Assembly: GCA_041441465.1 (NCBI GenBank)
Contig: JASDSY010000035.1
Coordinates: 62,001-126,000, forward strand
Reading direction: 5' to 3'
DNA: 64,000 bases
From: JASDSY01 sp041441465
Lineage (GTDB): Bacteria > Muiribacteriota > UBA9980
Part shown: piece after piece, positions 8,816 through 17,783 of the stretch
How positions within the stretch are numbered: the stretch's first letter is position 1
Layout: every line of letters starts with the position of its first letter
Translations under genes and position numbers: made by a program
The notes under the pieces: generated by a model
Databases searched by the model: none
What the model was told of the DNA's origin: nothing
The model's input: the letters and a program-made list of their open reading frames with translations, nothing else

Positions 8816-11794
8816 TTATTTTTTGTTAAGCGCCTTAAGTTTAGCGCCGTTTTTTTTCAAGGCCGCAGCCCTTGCGGTTTTGTTTTCGGCTGACTTTCCC
8901 GCGCCCTTTTTAATTAAAGGCTTTTTGAAAACGACCTTAAAAACTTCAGAAACATCGCTTACGAAATGAAATTCAAGCTGTTTTCGTATATTTTCAGGAA
9001 TATCCTCGATATCTTTGCGGTTATCTTCAGGCAATATTATAGTCAGAATGCCGTCGCCGTGTGCGGCCAGCACTTTTTCCTTAACGCCTCCGATCGGCAA
9101 TACCCTTCCGCTAAGTGTAATCTCGCCGGTCATCGCGACGTCGCCGCGCGCATGCGTTTTAGTCATAAGCGAAACAAGCGATGAACAAAGCGCAATACCG
9201 GCTGAAGGCCCGTCTTTAGGCGTAGCGCCTTCAGGAACGTGAACGTGAAATTCGCTGGTTTTGATTAATTTATCGCTGACGCCAAGTTCTTTAGAGTGCG
9301 AGCGGATATATGAAAAAGCGGCTTTCGCGCTTTCCTGCATGACATTTCCAAGCTGGCCGGTCAAATTAAGGTTGCCGCGACCGTTCATAAGCGCGGATTC
9401 AATGACAAGCACCGAGCCGCCGGCTTCGCTCCAGGCAAGGCCGTTAACGGCGCCTATGCGGTCTTTTATTTCGGTATGGCCGTATTTAAAACGCTTAGCG
9501 CCGAGGAGTTCCTCGACTTTTGCCGGAGTTATCGAAAATCTCGGGACATTTTTCATGCCGGATTTGTTCAAACCCTTGCCGTTTTTTAATTTGGCGGGTT
9601 TCAATTTAGGGGTTTTCGTTGCAGTCTCATTTAAATTAATATCCATGGCTACTTCTTTAGCGCATTTTCTAATAACGGAACCAATTTCGCGTTCCAGGTT
9701 ACGCACGCCGGCCTCCCTTGTAAAGTAGCGTATGACATGAATGAGCGCGTCCCTGGAAAATGAAATATCGTTCACCGTAAGGCCGTTCTGTTCAATCTGT
9801 TTCGGCACGAGATATTTTTGCGCTATGTTAAGTTTTTCATCTTCGGTATAACCTGAAAGCCTTATGACTTCCATTCTGTCAAAAAGCGGCGCCGGAATAT
9901 TATGCGGAATATTTGCGGTAGTTATGAAAAGCACTTTCGACAGGTCATATGGCAAATTAAGGTATAAATCGTTAAATGTGTCATTTTGTTCAGGATCGAG
10001 CACTTCGAGAAGCGCCGAAGCCGGATCGCCCCTGAAATCATTGGCCAATTTATCAATTTCGTCAAGCAGGATAACGGGGTTTTTAGCTTTTACCTGGTGC
10101 ATAAGCTGCATGATTTTACCGGGCATCGATCCCACATAAGTGCGCCTGTGGCCGCGAATTTCAGCCTCGTCACGCATGCCGCCGAGAGACATCCTGGCGA
10201 ATTTTCTGTCAAGCGCCCTCGCGATGGATTTTCCGAGCGAGGTTTTACCGACGCCCGGCGGCCCTACAAAGCATAATATCGGCGCTTTCAATTTATTTTG
10301 GGCAAGCTTGCGCACCGATAAAAATTCAAGAATCCTTTCCTTTATTTTATCCAGTCCGTAATGGTCCTCTTCCAGAATTTTCTCGCACGATTTAATATCG
10401 AGATTATCTTTAGTTTCGGCATGCCACGGCAGTTCAAGCACCCATTCGATATATGTTCGCAGCACCGAACTTTCAGGCGACATCGAATGCATTTTAGCGA
10501 AGCGCGAAATTTCTTTGGCTATCTTTTCCTCGTTTTCTTTGGAAAGTTTAAGCGCCTTTAATTTTTTGTTAAAATCATCGGCCTCTTTCTGTGTATTTTC
10601 ATCCTCGCCGAGCTCTTTTTGAATCGACCGCAGCTGCTCTCTCAAAAAATACTCTCTTTGGGTATTTTCGATCTGCTCATGCGTCCTGTTCCTTATTTTC
10701 TTTTCGAGGCCGAGTATTTCAACTTCGTTATTCAAAATTTGGAGTATTTTCCGAAAACGCTTATTAACGTCGAATTCCTCTAATATTTCCTGTTTGACCT
10801 TAGTTTTCAGGTTCATAAGGTGCGACGTGATAATATCGGCAAGTCTCGACGGGTCCTCTGTATTAAGGACAACCATCATAATTTCAAGCGGAATTTTTCT
10901 GTTAAGCTTAAGATATGACTCAAACTTTTGGAGCACGAGGCGTTTCAGCGCCTGAAAATCATTGCTGTCCTCAAATTTTTCTACAACTTCCTCCACTTTG
11001 ACCATAAAAGAATCAGGCGACTTATCGAGAAAGTCAACAATCCTGACACGGCGCAGGCCTTCCACCAATATTTTGGCGGTACCGTCAGGAAGTTTCATCA
11101 TCTGAAGTATTTCAGCGACAATACCGAATTCACAGATATCTCCGACGTCAGGCTTTTCATTTTTAGGGTCCTTCTGCGAAGCCAGGAATATTTTACGGCC
11201 GGCTTTAATCGCGGTTTCAATCGAGCGCAATGATTTTTTGCGGCCTATAAAAAACGGCACTATCATATAAGGGAAAACTATAAGATCACGGGTCGGAAGC
11301 AGAGGCAGCACTTCAGGGATGGTGTATTTATCGGGATTATTTTCGCTGTCGGCGCTATCGGCAGGCGACTGTTCCGGCAAAATACTGTCACCGGCGGTGC
11401 CTTCGTCATTTAAAGCTTTAGTGATATTATTTTTTATCTCATTAAGCTTATTCGATAATTTTTGAAACACATCGCTTTTTATGAGCTTTTCGAGGGGATT
11501 GCCGTCGTCTTCCTTATTTTCAGACTCGCCGTTTTTTCCGGTTTCGGCATTTTCATCTTTTTTCACGCCGCCGTTTTTTTCATCGCCATTAACCGGAACG
11601 GCTTTACTTTCGCGTTTTTCCTGATTTTTGGCATTTTGAACGCTGCCGCCGGAAGCGGCGGTTTCTTTCTTTTTTCCGCCAGTTACAGCAGCGGCTTTAT
11701 TTTCATTAGAACTTTCATCATTACCGCCGTTATTATTATTGTTATTATTTTCGTTGTTTTCATTGTTATTTTCAGAGAAATTTTCAGGTAACAT
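8816..11794 (-). CDS. lon: ATP-dependent protease Lon with a long Asn-rich N-terminal extension
   Basis: Cytoplasmic quality-control protease. The Lon N domain begins near residue 155 (VLPLLPTRDLIVFPYM). The AAA+ module has Walker A GPPGVGKT near 510 and Walker B VILLDEIDK. The protease domain has the catalytic Ser in DGPSAGIAL near 863 and Lys in GGVKEKVLAAH near 903. At 992 aa it is about 200 longer than typical Lon: residues 1-150 are a low-complexity Asn, Lys and Glu-rich extension, a basic insertion (KLKPAKLKNGKG) separates the AAA+ and protease domains, and the C terminus is Lys/Ala-rich. The ATG has GGAG 8 nt upstream. Single gene, downstream of a strong palindrome at 11868-11911. Confidence 0.97.
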   Translation of the reverse strand: MLPENFSENNNENNENNNNNNNGGNDESSNENKAAAVTGGKKKETAASGGSVQNAKNQEKRESKAVPVNGDEKNGGVKKDENAETGKNGESENKEDDGNPLEKLIKSDVFQKLSNKLNEIKNNITKALNDEGTAGDSILPEQSPADSADSENNPDKYTIPEVLPLLPTRDLIVFPYMIVPFFIGRKKSLRSIETAIKAGRKIFLASQKDPKNEKPDVGDICEFGIVAEILQMMKLPDGTAKILVEGLRRVRIVDFLDKSPDSFMVKVEEVVEKFEDSNDFQALKRLVLQKFESYLKLNRKIPLEIMMVVLNTEDPSRLADIITSHLMNLKTKVKQEILEEFDVNKRFRKILQILNNEVEILGLEKKIRNRTHEQIENTQREYFLREQLRSIQKELGEDENTQKEADDFNKKLKALKLSKENEEKIAKEISRFAKMHSMSPESSVLRTYIEWVLELPWHAETKDNLDIKSCEKILEEDHYGLDKIKERILEFLSVRKLAQNKLKAPILCFVGPPGVGKTSLGKSIARALDRKFARMSLGGMRDEAEIRGHRRTYVGSMPGKIMQLMHQVKAKNPVILLDEIDKLANDFRGDPASALLEVLDPEQNDTFNDLYLNLPYDLSKVLFITTANIPHNIPAPLFDRMEVIRLSGYTEDEKLNIAQKYLVPKQIEQNGLTVNDISFSRDALIHVIRYFTREAGVRNLEREIGSVIRKCAKEVAMDINLNETATKTPKLKPAKLKNGKGLNKSGMKNVPRFSITPAKVEELLGAKRFKYGHTEIKDRIGAVNGLAWSEAGGSVLVIESALMNGRGNLNLTGQLGNVMQESAKAAFSYIRSHSKELGVSDKLIKTSEFHVHVPEGATPKDGPSAGIALCSSLVSLMTKTHARGDVAMTGEITLSGRVLPIGGVKEKVLAAHGDGILTIILPEDNRKDIEDIPENIRKQLEFHFVSDVSEVFKVVFKKPLIKKGAGKSAENKTARAAALKKNGAKLKALNKK

Positions 11795-11867
11795 TCAATA
11801 CACTCCGTATATATTTTTGTTTAAACTCACGCGACATGCCATCGGTTATTTTCCTGTCATTTAACAT

Positions 11868-11911
11868 AATTTACGAAACAAACCGATTTTAAAACGGCTG
11901 TTTCGTAAATT
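11868..11911. repeat. 44-bp palindrome between glyS and lon
   Basis: Perfect 13-bp arms AATTTACGAAACA (11868-11880) and TGTTTCGTAAATT (11899-11911), with an inner CCG...CGG pairing. No T run follows on either strand, so it is a weak terminator candidate. It lies about 75 nt upstream of lon and could regulate it. Confidence 0.65.
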
Positions 11912-11973
11912 AATCCATCCGGCGGCGACAGCGACAAAAACTCAATCCGCCATATATAAATTTTTCAGCAGGC

Positions 11974-14085
11974 TTATTCCTCGATCACCAGCTGCGAAAT
12001 ATCAACAAGCTTAAAGAAAAGATTTTTTATTGCCTGAAGCAGCGCAATCCTGTTATTTTTTAAATTAACGTCAGGATCCATTACAAGGACGCCGTTAAAG
12101 AAATTATCGATCGGCCCATTGAATTCAGCTAATTTTATGAACGCAGACTCATAATCGTTATGGCTGCAGTCGGTTTCGAAAGCGCCTGCGACCTTAAGGT
12201 AAGTCTCGTACAGGCATTTTTCGGAATCGAGGCTGAAAAGTTCCGGTTTTATAGCCATGGGCTCGATATTTTTAGTGATATTGAGAGCACGCTTAAAAGG
12301 CGTCACCAGCGCCAAAAATTCTTTAGTGCCGCGGGCTTTCAAAAGGCTCTTCGCCTTCCGGACATCTTCGTAAATATTACCAATACCGTTATAGAGCGAT
12401 GCGTTAATAACATCATACCGGATTCCAAGTTCTTTCAGCTTAGTTTCGAAACGCAGCTTCACAAAATTCATAATTTCATCAACAGTTTTCGATACATTGC
12501 ATTCCATTTCGCTGATTAATTTTTGAGGGTAATTGTTGAGCGCCTCTGCGATAATCTTTTTAAAATCAAAGGAAAATCCTGAATTTATAATAGTTTCGAC
12601 TATACCGAGCGCCGCCCTGCGCAGAGCGTAAGGGTCGCCTGAACCCGTCGGAATCATTTTTATAATGAAACATCCAGCTATGGTATCGAGTTTATCGGCA
12701 ATTCCGACGCACTGGCCTTCGAGCGTCTCGGCGAGCGTATCGCCTTTAAAGCACGGCTTATAATGCTCGAAAATACCTTTCGCAATTTCAGGCGCAATAC
12801 CTTCTTTTTCGGCATAAACCATGCCGGCGTAGCCTTGAAGATCGGTAAATTCCTTAACGACCTCGGAAGTAAGGTCCGCTTTGCAAAGTTTCGCGCAAAG
12901 CGATATTTTTTCAAGTTTCTCTCTTTTATAATCTTCCTGCGGCGGCACTTTACAAATCAAGCTCGAATAAAGCGCATTCGCCAATTTGACTATACGTTCG
13001 GATTTTTCGTACATAGTGCCCAATTTTGCTTGAAAAACGACAGTTTTAAGTTTTTCAGCCTTCGCGCCCATATTGGTTTTTATATCTTCGTTATAATAGA
13101 ACTCAGCATCGGCAAGACGTGCGGCTATAACTTTCTGGTTGCCGTACTTCACTTCGTCGGCATTTCCAGGTTTACCATCAGAAAACACCACGAATTTATT
13201 AGTAAGTTTGCCGTTAGATTCGTAAAGCGGAAAGTATCTCTGCTTTTTTATCATAGTGCTCGTGATTATTTTTTCAGGCACTTTAAGAAAATTCGAGTTG
13301 AATTCGCAAAGAATCGGCTCAGGGTTTTCGGTGAGGTTTGCAACTTCCATAATAAGCGATTCATCTTTATACGGTTTCAAGCCGAGTTTTTCAGATATCA
13401 GATTAAGGCCGGTAATAATCTGGTTCGCGCGTACTTTAGTGTCGGTAACGACCTGAAACTCCTTCATTACGTCAAAATAAGAGGCTGGCGATGAAATTTC
13501 AGCTGATTTATTTATCTTGCGCGATGAAAAAGTAACATTGCCTGATTCGACGGTGCCGAATTTTATCTTTACAACTTCATTTCCAAAAAGAGCTAATATC
13601 CAGCGTACCGGGCGGGCAAAGCGCGCGCCGGAGTCGTCCCATTTCATTGTTTTCGGAAAATTCATGGCATTGACGGCGTTAAGGACAATCGCCGGCAAAA
13701 GTGTCACGGTAGAGGCACCTTTAACTGTTTTAGTAAGGTATAAGTATTCGCCTTTAGGTGTAGGTTTTATGGTAACATCGTTTAATGTGGCGTTATTGGT
13801 TTGAATAAAACCGAGCGCCGCCTGGGTAGGCCGGCCGAGATCTGAAAACGCGGCTTTTTTCGGCGGCCCTTTAATTTCCTCGACCTGGTCTTTCTGTGTT
13901 TCCGCGACGCCTGTAGCATAAACAATAAAACGGCGCGGAGTCGAGTAATAATAAGTTTTTTCAAAATCTATAAGGCTTGATTTCAACTTGTCGACTATGC
14001 TGTTATGAAAATTTTCAAGCGCCTGATCTATAAAACCGGCAGGTATCTCTTCCGAGCCTATTTCAATTAAAAAATCGCGTTTCAT
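11974..14085 (-). CDS. glyS: glycyl-tRNA synthetase beta subunit
   Basis: Large tRNA-binding subunit of the heterotetrameric (alpha2beta2) bacterial enzyme that charges tRNA-Gly. It opens with the family hallmark FLIEIGSEEIPAGF and contains TGSGDPYALRRAALGI, strongly conserved in GlyS. Length 703 aa is normal. The ATG shares one base with the glyQ stop (TAATG), so the two subunits are translated in step. The beta subunit ends near a palindrome rather than a clear terminator. Confidence 0.97.
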   Translation of the reverse strand: MKRDFLIEIGSEEIPAGFIDQALENFHNSIVDKLKSSLIDFEKTYYYSTPRRFIVYATGVAETQKDQVEEIKGPPKKAAFSDLGRPTQAALGFIQTNNATLNDVTIKPTPKGEYLYLTKTVKGASTVTLLPAIVLNAVNAMNFPKTMKWDDSGARFARPVRWILALFGNEVVKIKFGTVESGNVTFSSRKINKSAEISSPASYFDVMKEFQVVTDTKVRANQIITGLNLISEKLGLKPYKDESLIMEVANLTENPEPILCEFNSNFLKVPEKIITSTMIKKQRYFPLYESNGKLTNKFVVFSDGKPGNADEVKYGNQKVIAARLADAEFYYNEDIKTNMGAKAEKLKTVVFQAKLGTMYEKSERIVKLANALYSSLICKVPPQEDYKREKLEKISLCAKLCKADLTSEVVKEFTDLQGYAGMVYAEKEGIAPEIAKGIFEHYKPCFKGDTLAETLEGQCVGIADKLDTIAGCFIIKMIPTGSGDPYALRRAALGIVETIINSGFSFDFKKIIAEALNNYPQKLISEMECNVSKTVDEIMNFVKLRFETKLKELGIRYDVINASLYNGIGNIYEDVRKAKSLLKARGTKEFLALVTPFKRALNITKNIEPMAIKPELFSLDSEKCLYETYLKVAGAFETDCSHNDYESAFIKLAEFNGPIDNFFNGVLVMDPDVNLKNNRIALLQAIKNLFFKLVDISQLVIEE

Positions 14086-14963
14086 TAGTTATTCGCTCCT
14101 TTTGACAATGGGAAATTAAGTTCTTCACGTTTTTTCAGATAAGCAGCGGCTACAGCCTTAGCCATCTCCCTTATCCTGCCGATATATTTGACACGTTCGG
14201 TAACCGAAATGGCGCCACGGGCATCCAATAAATTGAACGAATGCGAGCACTTCATGACATAATCGTAAGCCGGCAGAGCAAGGCCTTCGCTCATCAAACG
14301 TTTAGATTCCTTTTCATAAGTGGTAAACAGGTCAAAAAGCATTGAAGTATCAGCGCGTTCGAAATTATATTTAGACTGTTCAACCTCGTTTTGATGGTAT
14401 ATTTCACCGTAAGTGATGCCGTTTACCCATTCTATGTCGAATATTGAATCGACTTTTTGTATGTATGTGGCAAGGCGTTCGATACCGTATGTAATTTCAA
14501 CAGTTATCGGATTGAGGTCTATGCCGCCGATTTGCTGGAAGTAAGTAAATTGAGTAACTTCCATGCCGTTAAGCCATACTTCCCAGCCGAGCCCCCAAGC
14601 GCCGAGAGTCGGAGATTCCCAGTCGTCCTCGACAAAGCGGATATCGTGTTCACTGCGTTTTATTCCAAGCTGCTCAAGGCTTGTAAGGTAAAGCTCCTGT
14701 ATATTGACAGGCGCCGGTTTCATCACTACTTGAAATTGGAAGTAATGCTGCACGCGGTTCGGGTTTTCGCCGTAACGCCCGTCGGTAGGGCGGCGGCATG
14801 GCTCAACATAAGCCGCATTCCAGGGTTCCGGCCCTAAAGACCTTAAAAATGTCGACGGATTAAATGTTCCTGCCCCTTTTTCATTGTCATAAGGCTGAAC
14901 TATGGCGCACTTTTGTCCGGCCCAAAAATTTTGGAGCGCCATAATAATTTCCTGAAAGTTCAT
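14085..14963 (-). CDS. glyQ: glycyl-tRNA synthetase alpha subunit
   Basis: Catalytic class II synthetase subunit that activates glycine. The core block RRPTDGRYGENPNR with HYFQFQVV is nearly identical to the E. coli protein, and the opening LQNFWAGQKCAIVQPYD matches its N terminus. I set the start at the ATG at 14963 (MNFQEI) with GAGGTG 4 nt upstream; the TTG at 14975 would place the ribosome site inside the gene. First gene of the glyQS operon, driven by the promoter at 15058-15087. The roughly 90-nt leader shows no T-box sequence. Confidence 0.97.
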   Translation of the reverse strand: MNFQEIIMALQNFWAGQKCAIVQPYDNEKGAGTFNPSTFLRSLGPEPWNAAYVEPCRRPTDGRYGENPNRVQHYFQFQVVMKPAPVNIQELYLTSLEQLGIKRSEHDIRFVEDDWESPTLGAWGLGWEVWLNGMEVTQFTYFQQIGGIDLNPITVEITYGIERLATYIQKVDSIFDIEWVNGITYGEIYHQNEVEQSKYNFERADTSMLFDLFTTYEKESKRLMSEGLALPAYDYVMKCSHSFNLLDARGAISVTERVKYIGRIREMAKAVAAAYLKKREELNFPLSKGANN

Positions 14964-15057
14964 TTTACACCTCAATCTAAAACTTAAAAAAATAGCGGCC
15001 GCAGAAATACGAATCTGCGTCGTATCCTACGGCAGGCAATAAATCAATTGAATAATT

Positions 15058-15087
15058 ATTTTATCACAACGGCCTTCACTTTGTCAA
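15058..15087 (-). promoter_or_regulatory. sigma-70 promoter of glyQS
   Basis: TTGACA (15082-15087), 18 nt, TAAAAT (15058-15063) on the minus strand, giving a leader of roughly 90 nt. Confidence 0.75.
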
Positions 15088-15185
15088 CATTAACATAAAT
15101 CATCAGCCCATTATCAACCGATTATAAGCATAACTGGTAATTTTAAACCTCGTGTTCATTTTTTTAAAATCAATTCTTAAAGTTA

Positions 15186-15214
15186 TTGACAATAACGAAA
15201 AAAAAAACTATAAT
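15186..15214 (+). promoter_or_regulatory. consensus promoter implying a leaderless kinase mRNA
   Basis: Perfect TTGACA (15186-15191), 17 nt, TATAAT (15209-15214). The ATG at 15221 begins only 6 nt after the -10 box, so the expected transcription start coincides with the start codon and there is no ribosome-binding site. Confidence 0.85.
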
Positions 15215-15220
15215 TAATTC

Positions 15221-17734
15221 ATGACTGAAAAAGTTAATTATTTAGAAAAATTATCAAACATAAACAGCATACTCGCTTCGAACTCAGAAAGCATTGAAAA
15301 AACAATCAATCTTTTCTTAAAAGTTTGCGGCGAAGTTTTTTCAGCTGATTTTTCTTTTATGAAATTTGTCGCTCCCGCCTCCTCAGTTCAGGATTCTTTC
15401 TCTGCGGCAGGCATATGTTATGTACATGACGGAAAATATTTTTTTAATAATGTAAATAACAATACATCAGAGCTTTTTAATTTTTATAACACCCTCAACA
15501 ATTCCTGCGGCATAATTCGGCAAACGCTGGGCAGTCATGAAATAATTTTCTGGCCTTCCTCGACCGAGCTGAATTTTCACGAGCTAAGCATTTTAAAAGA
15601 ACGAAATTTAACCGCTCTCGCCATAGTTCCATTATTCGTTAAGGACAATCATACTGCCACGATATGGCTTGAAACGAACAATGAGTCAGCCGCGCTTGAT
15701 AACGATAAAACCGGTTTTATAAAAATAGCTTCGGCTTTGTTCGAAGCATATCTCGAAAAAAATATAACACTTGACTTTATAGTCAAAGAAAAAAAAAGTG
15801 AATTCAATTTTGAGACCGCAATTAATTCAATTTTTTATGACATAGAAAAAAAGGCCGAATCAAAAGTCCCGGAACTTCAGCACAGTCTTATTAAAAATAA
15901 TCTCCGGTACCAGCATCTCTTAAACAACGAAAAACAAATTATATTTACTCTCGACACTGCCGGCACGATCACTACCGTAAGCAAGTTGGTCGAAGAGCTG
16001 ACCGGCTATAGTTCTCATGAACTCATAAATAAAAACATTTTCGAAGGCGAAGATGTCCCGTTCATTAAAATTTCGCCCGAATATAAACCGCTCGCCAAAA
16101 AGATGTTCGACTTAAAAGTTGCCGGAACCCTCGATAATACTTCCTATGAAATCGAGGTAATTTCAAAAGACAATAAGGTTTACTTTCTGGAAGTAAACAG
16201 CACGGCGGTGACGCTAAACGGCAAAACGGTCGAAATACTCGTAACCGCAAAAAACATAACCGAACATAAATATGACAACAAAATATTAACTGCCATCTTA
16301 AACAGCTCAAGTGAAGGCATAATGGTATTGCGCGCTATAAGAAACGGCAGTCAGGAAATAATAGATTTTGAAATCCAGGTTTTAAATAAAGCCGCTGAAA
16401 AACTGCTCGGTAAAAAAGCTTGCGACATGATAGGGCGCCGGCTTTTAACCGAATTGCCAGAAAGCATCGAGAACAAGCTGTTCGAAAGATATATAAAAAC
16501 CGTTAAAACCGGGTTGCCGCTGAATTACGAACAATTTTATGAATTCGACGGCAACGAATTCTGGCTGCGGATTTCAGCAAACAAGCTCGACGACGGAGTT
16601 ATTATAAATTTCTCGGACGTTACTTATCAAAAGCAGGCTGAAAAAGAGCTTCAGGAAAAAATACACTTTAACGAAACGCTTTTAGACAGCATACCTTACC
16701 CGGTAATTTTGATAAACAGCGGCAGGCAAATATTATCTATGAATAAAGCCGCACTCGAGTTTAACGAAACAATTTGCGATGTCTGCCATGAAATTTTCGA
16801 TAAATATTCTAATTCATTGTTCGTATCCGAAAATACTCAAAAATCTTATAAAATAAACGCAGTCGAAATATCAGGTCATCTGTGGAATATCAACATAATT
16901 AATATTTATGAAGACATACATCTTTTTTACGCAGTAGATATAAGCGATCTTATTGAAAAAAATATATCCGTCGAAAAAAACAGCCTGGCTAAAATATCTA
17001 TAACCAGTCTGCAGAAAGACTTTTTAACCATAGTCAGCCATGAAATTAGAACGCCGATGAACAGCGTCATAGGCTTTACTGAACTTCTGGGTGAAACAAA
17101 ACTCAGCCAGCGGCAGGCGGAATATCTGTCATTTATACGTTCAAGCAGTCTTTCGCTCCTGAACGTATTGAACGACATAATTGATTACGCATGCATCGTA
17201 TCAAATAATTTCATACTGCAAAATTATGAATTTGATGTCCAAAAAGTAATTAAGGAAATACTGGATTCGATTCAAAACGAATTAAGCGCAAAATATTTAA
17301 AACTGGCATTAGATATCAGCGACAACATGCCGAAATATTTATGCGGCGATCCGATGCGCTTGAAACAAGTTGTTACCAATCTTTTAAATAACGCTATTAA
17401 ATTTACTCAAAGCGGAGAAATAAAGGTAATCATAAAAATTACCGGTGAAGATTCGAACATCGCCAACTTATATGTTGAAATAAAAGACTGCGGAATTGGA
17501 ATAGCCGAAGAAAACCTCGAAAAAATATTCGCGCCGTTCACACAGGCCGATAATTCCTACACGCGCAAATATGGCGGAAACGGACTTGGACTGAGCATCT
17601 CTAACAGTATAGTCAAACTTATGGGCGGTAAAAGAATATTCGTAAAAAGCACTCCGGGCGAAGGCAGTAATTTTTTCTTCACCCTGCCTCTAAAAAAACA
17701 CGAATCTGATTTCAAACTACCGGCTGTATTATAA
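15221..17734 (+). CDS. soluble sensor histidine kinase, GAF-like and PAS domains
   Basis: Cytoplasmic hybrid-type kinase core without a receiver domain. Residues 1-200 look GAF-like. PAS-type domains follow at roughly 225-345, 350-480 and 485-590 (TGYSSHELINKNIF; DFEIQVLNKAAEKLLG; LLDSIPYPVILINSGRQI). HisKA carries the phospho-accepting His in IVSHEIRTPMNS near 607. HATPase has the N box NLLNNAIKFT, the G1 box KDCGIGI and the G2 box NGLGLSIS. No membrane segments are visible, so it probably reads an intracellular signal. No response regulator is adjacent, making it an orphan kinase. The start is supported by a perfect promoter that yields a leaderless message. It converges on folC with only 49 nt between and no terminator hairpin seen. 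Confidence 0.9.
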   Translation: MTEKVNYLEKLSNINSILASNSESIEKTINLFLKVCGEVFSADFSFMKFVAPASSVQDSFSAAGICYVHDGKYFFNNVNNNTSELFNFYNTLNNSCGIIRQTLGSHEIIFWPSSTELNFHELSILKERNLTALAIVPLFVKDNHTATIWLETNNESAALDNDKTGFIKIASALFEAYLEKNITLDFIVKEKKSEFNFETAINSIFYDIEKKAESKVPELQHSLIKNNLRYQHLLNNEKQIIFTLDTAGTITTVSKLVEELTGYSSHELINKNIFEGEDVPFIKISPEYKPLAKKMFDLKVAGTLDNTSYEIEVISKDNKVYFLEVNSTAVTLNGKTVEILVTAKNITEHKYDNKILTAILNSSSEGIMVLRAIRNGSQEIIDFEIQVLNKAAEKLLGKKACDMIGRRLLTELPESIENKLFERYIKTVKTGLPLNYEQFYEFDGNEFWLRISANKLDDGVIINFSDVTYQKQAEKELQEKIHFNETLLDSIPYPVILINSGRQILSMNKAALEFNETICDVCHEIFDKYSNSLFVSENTQKSYKINAVEISGHLWNINIINIYEDIHLFYAVDISDLIEKNISVEKNSLAKISITSLQKDFLTIVSHEIRTPMNSVIGFTELLGETKLSQRQAEYLSFIRSSSLSLLNVLNDIIDYACIVSNNFILQNYEFDVQKVIKEILDSIQNELSAKYLKLALDISDNMPKYLCGDPMRLKQVVTNLLNNAIKFTQSGEIKVIIKITGEDSNIANLYVEIKDCGIGIAEENLEKIFAPFTQADNSYTRKYGGNGLGLSISNSIVKLMGGKRIFVKSTPGEGSNFFFTLPLKKHESDFKLPAVL

Positions 17735-17783
17735 ATTTTTCTAATCCATTAAAATCATATTACATCAATTATAAATAACAAGC

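Noticed and set aside
9261..9728. 155-residue plus-strand reading frame opposite lon
   Set aside because: Antisense shadow of the conserved Lon protease domain.
12763..13494. 243-residue plus-strand reading frame opposite glyS
   Set aside because: It mirrors the codon pattern of glyS on the other strand, is Phe/Arg-rich without a recognisable domain, and has no ribosome site.
14964..15057. T-box riboswitch in the glyQS leader
   Set aside because: The leader is only about 90 nt and lacks the conserved T-box sequence and a terminator/antiterminator pair.
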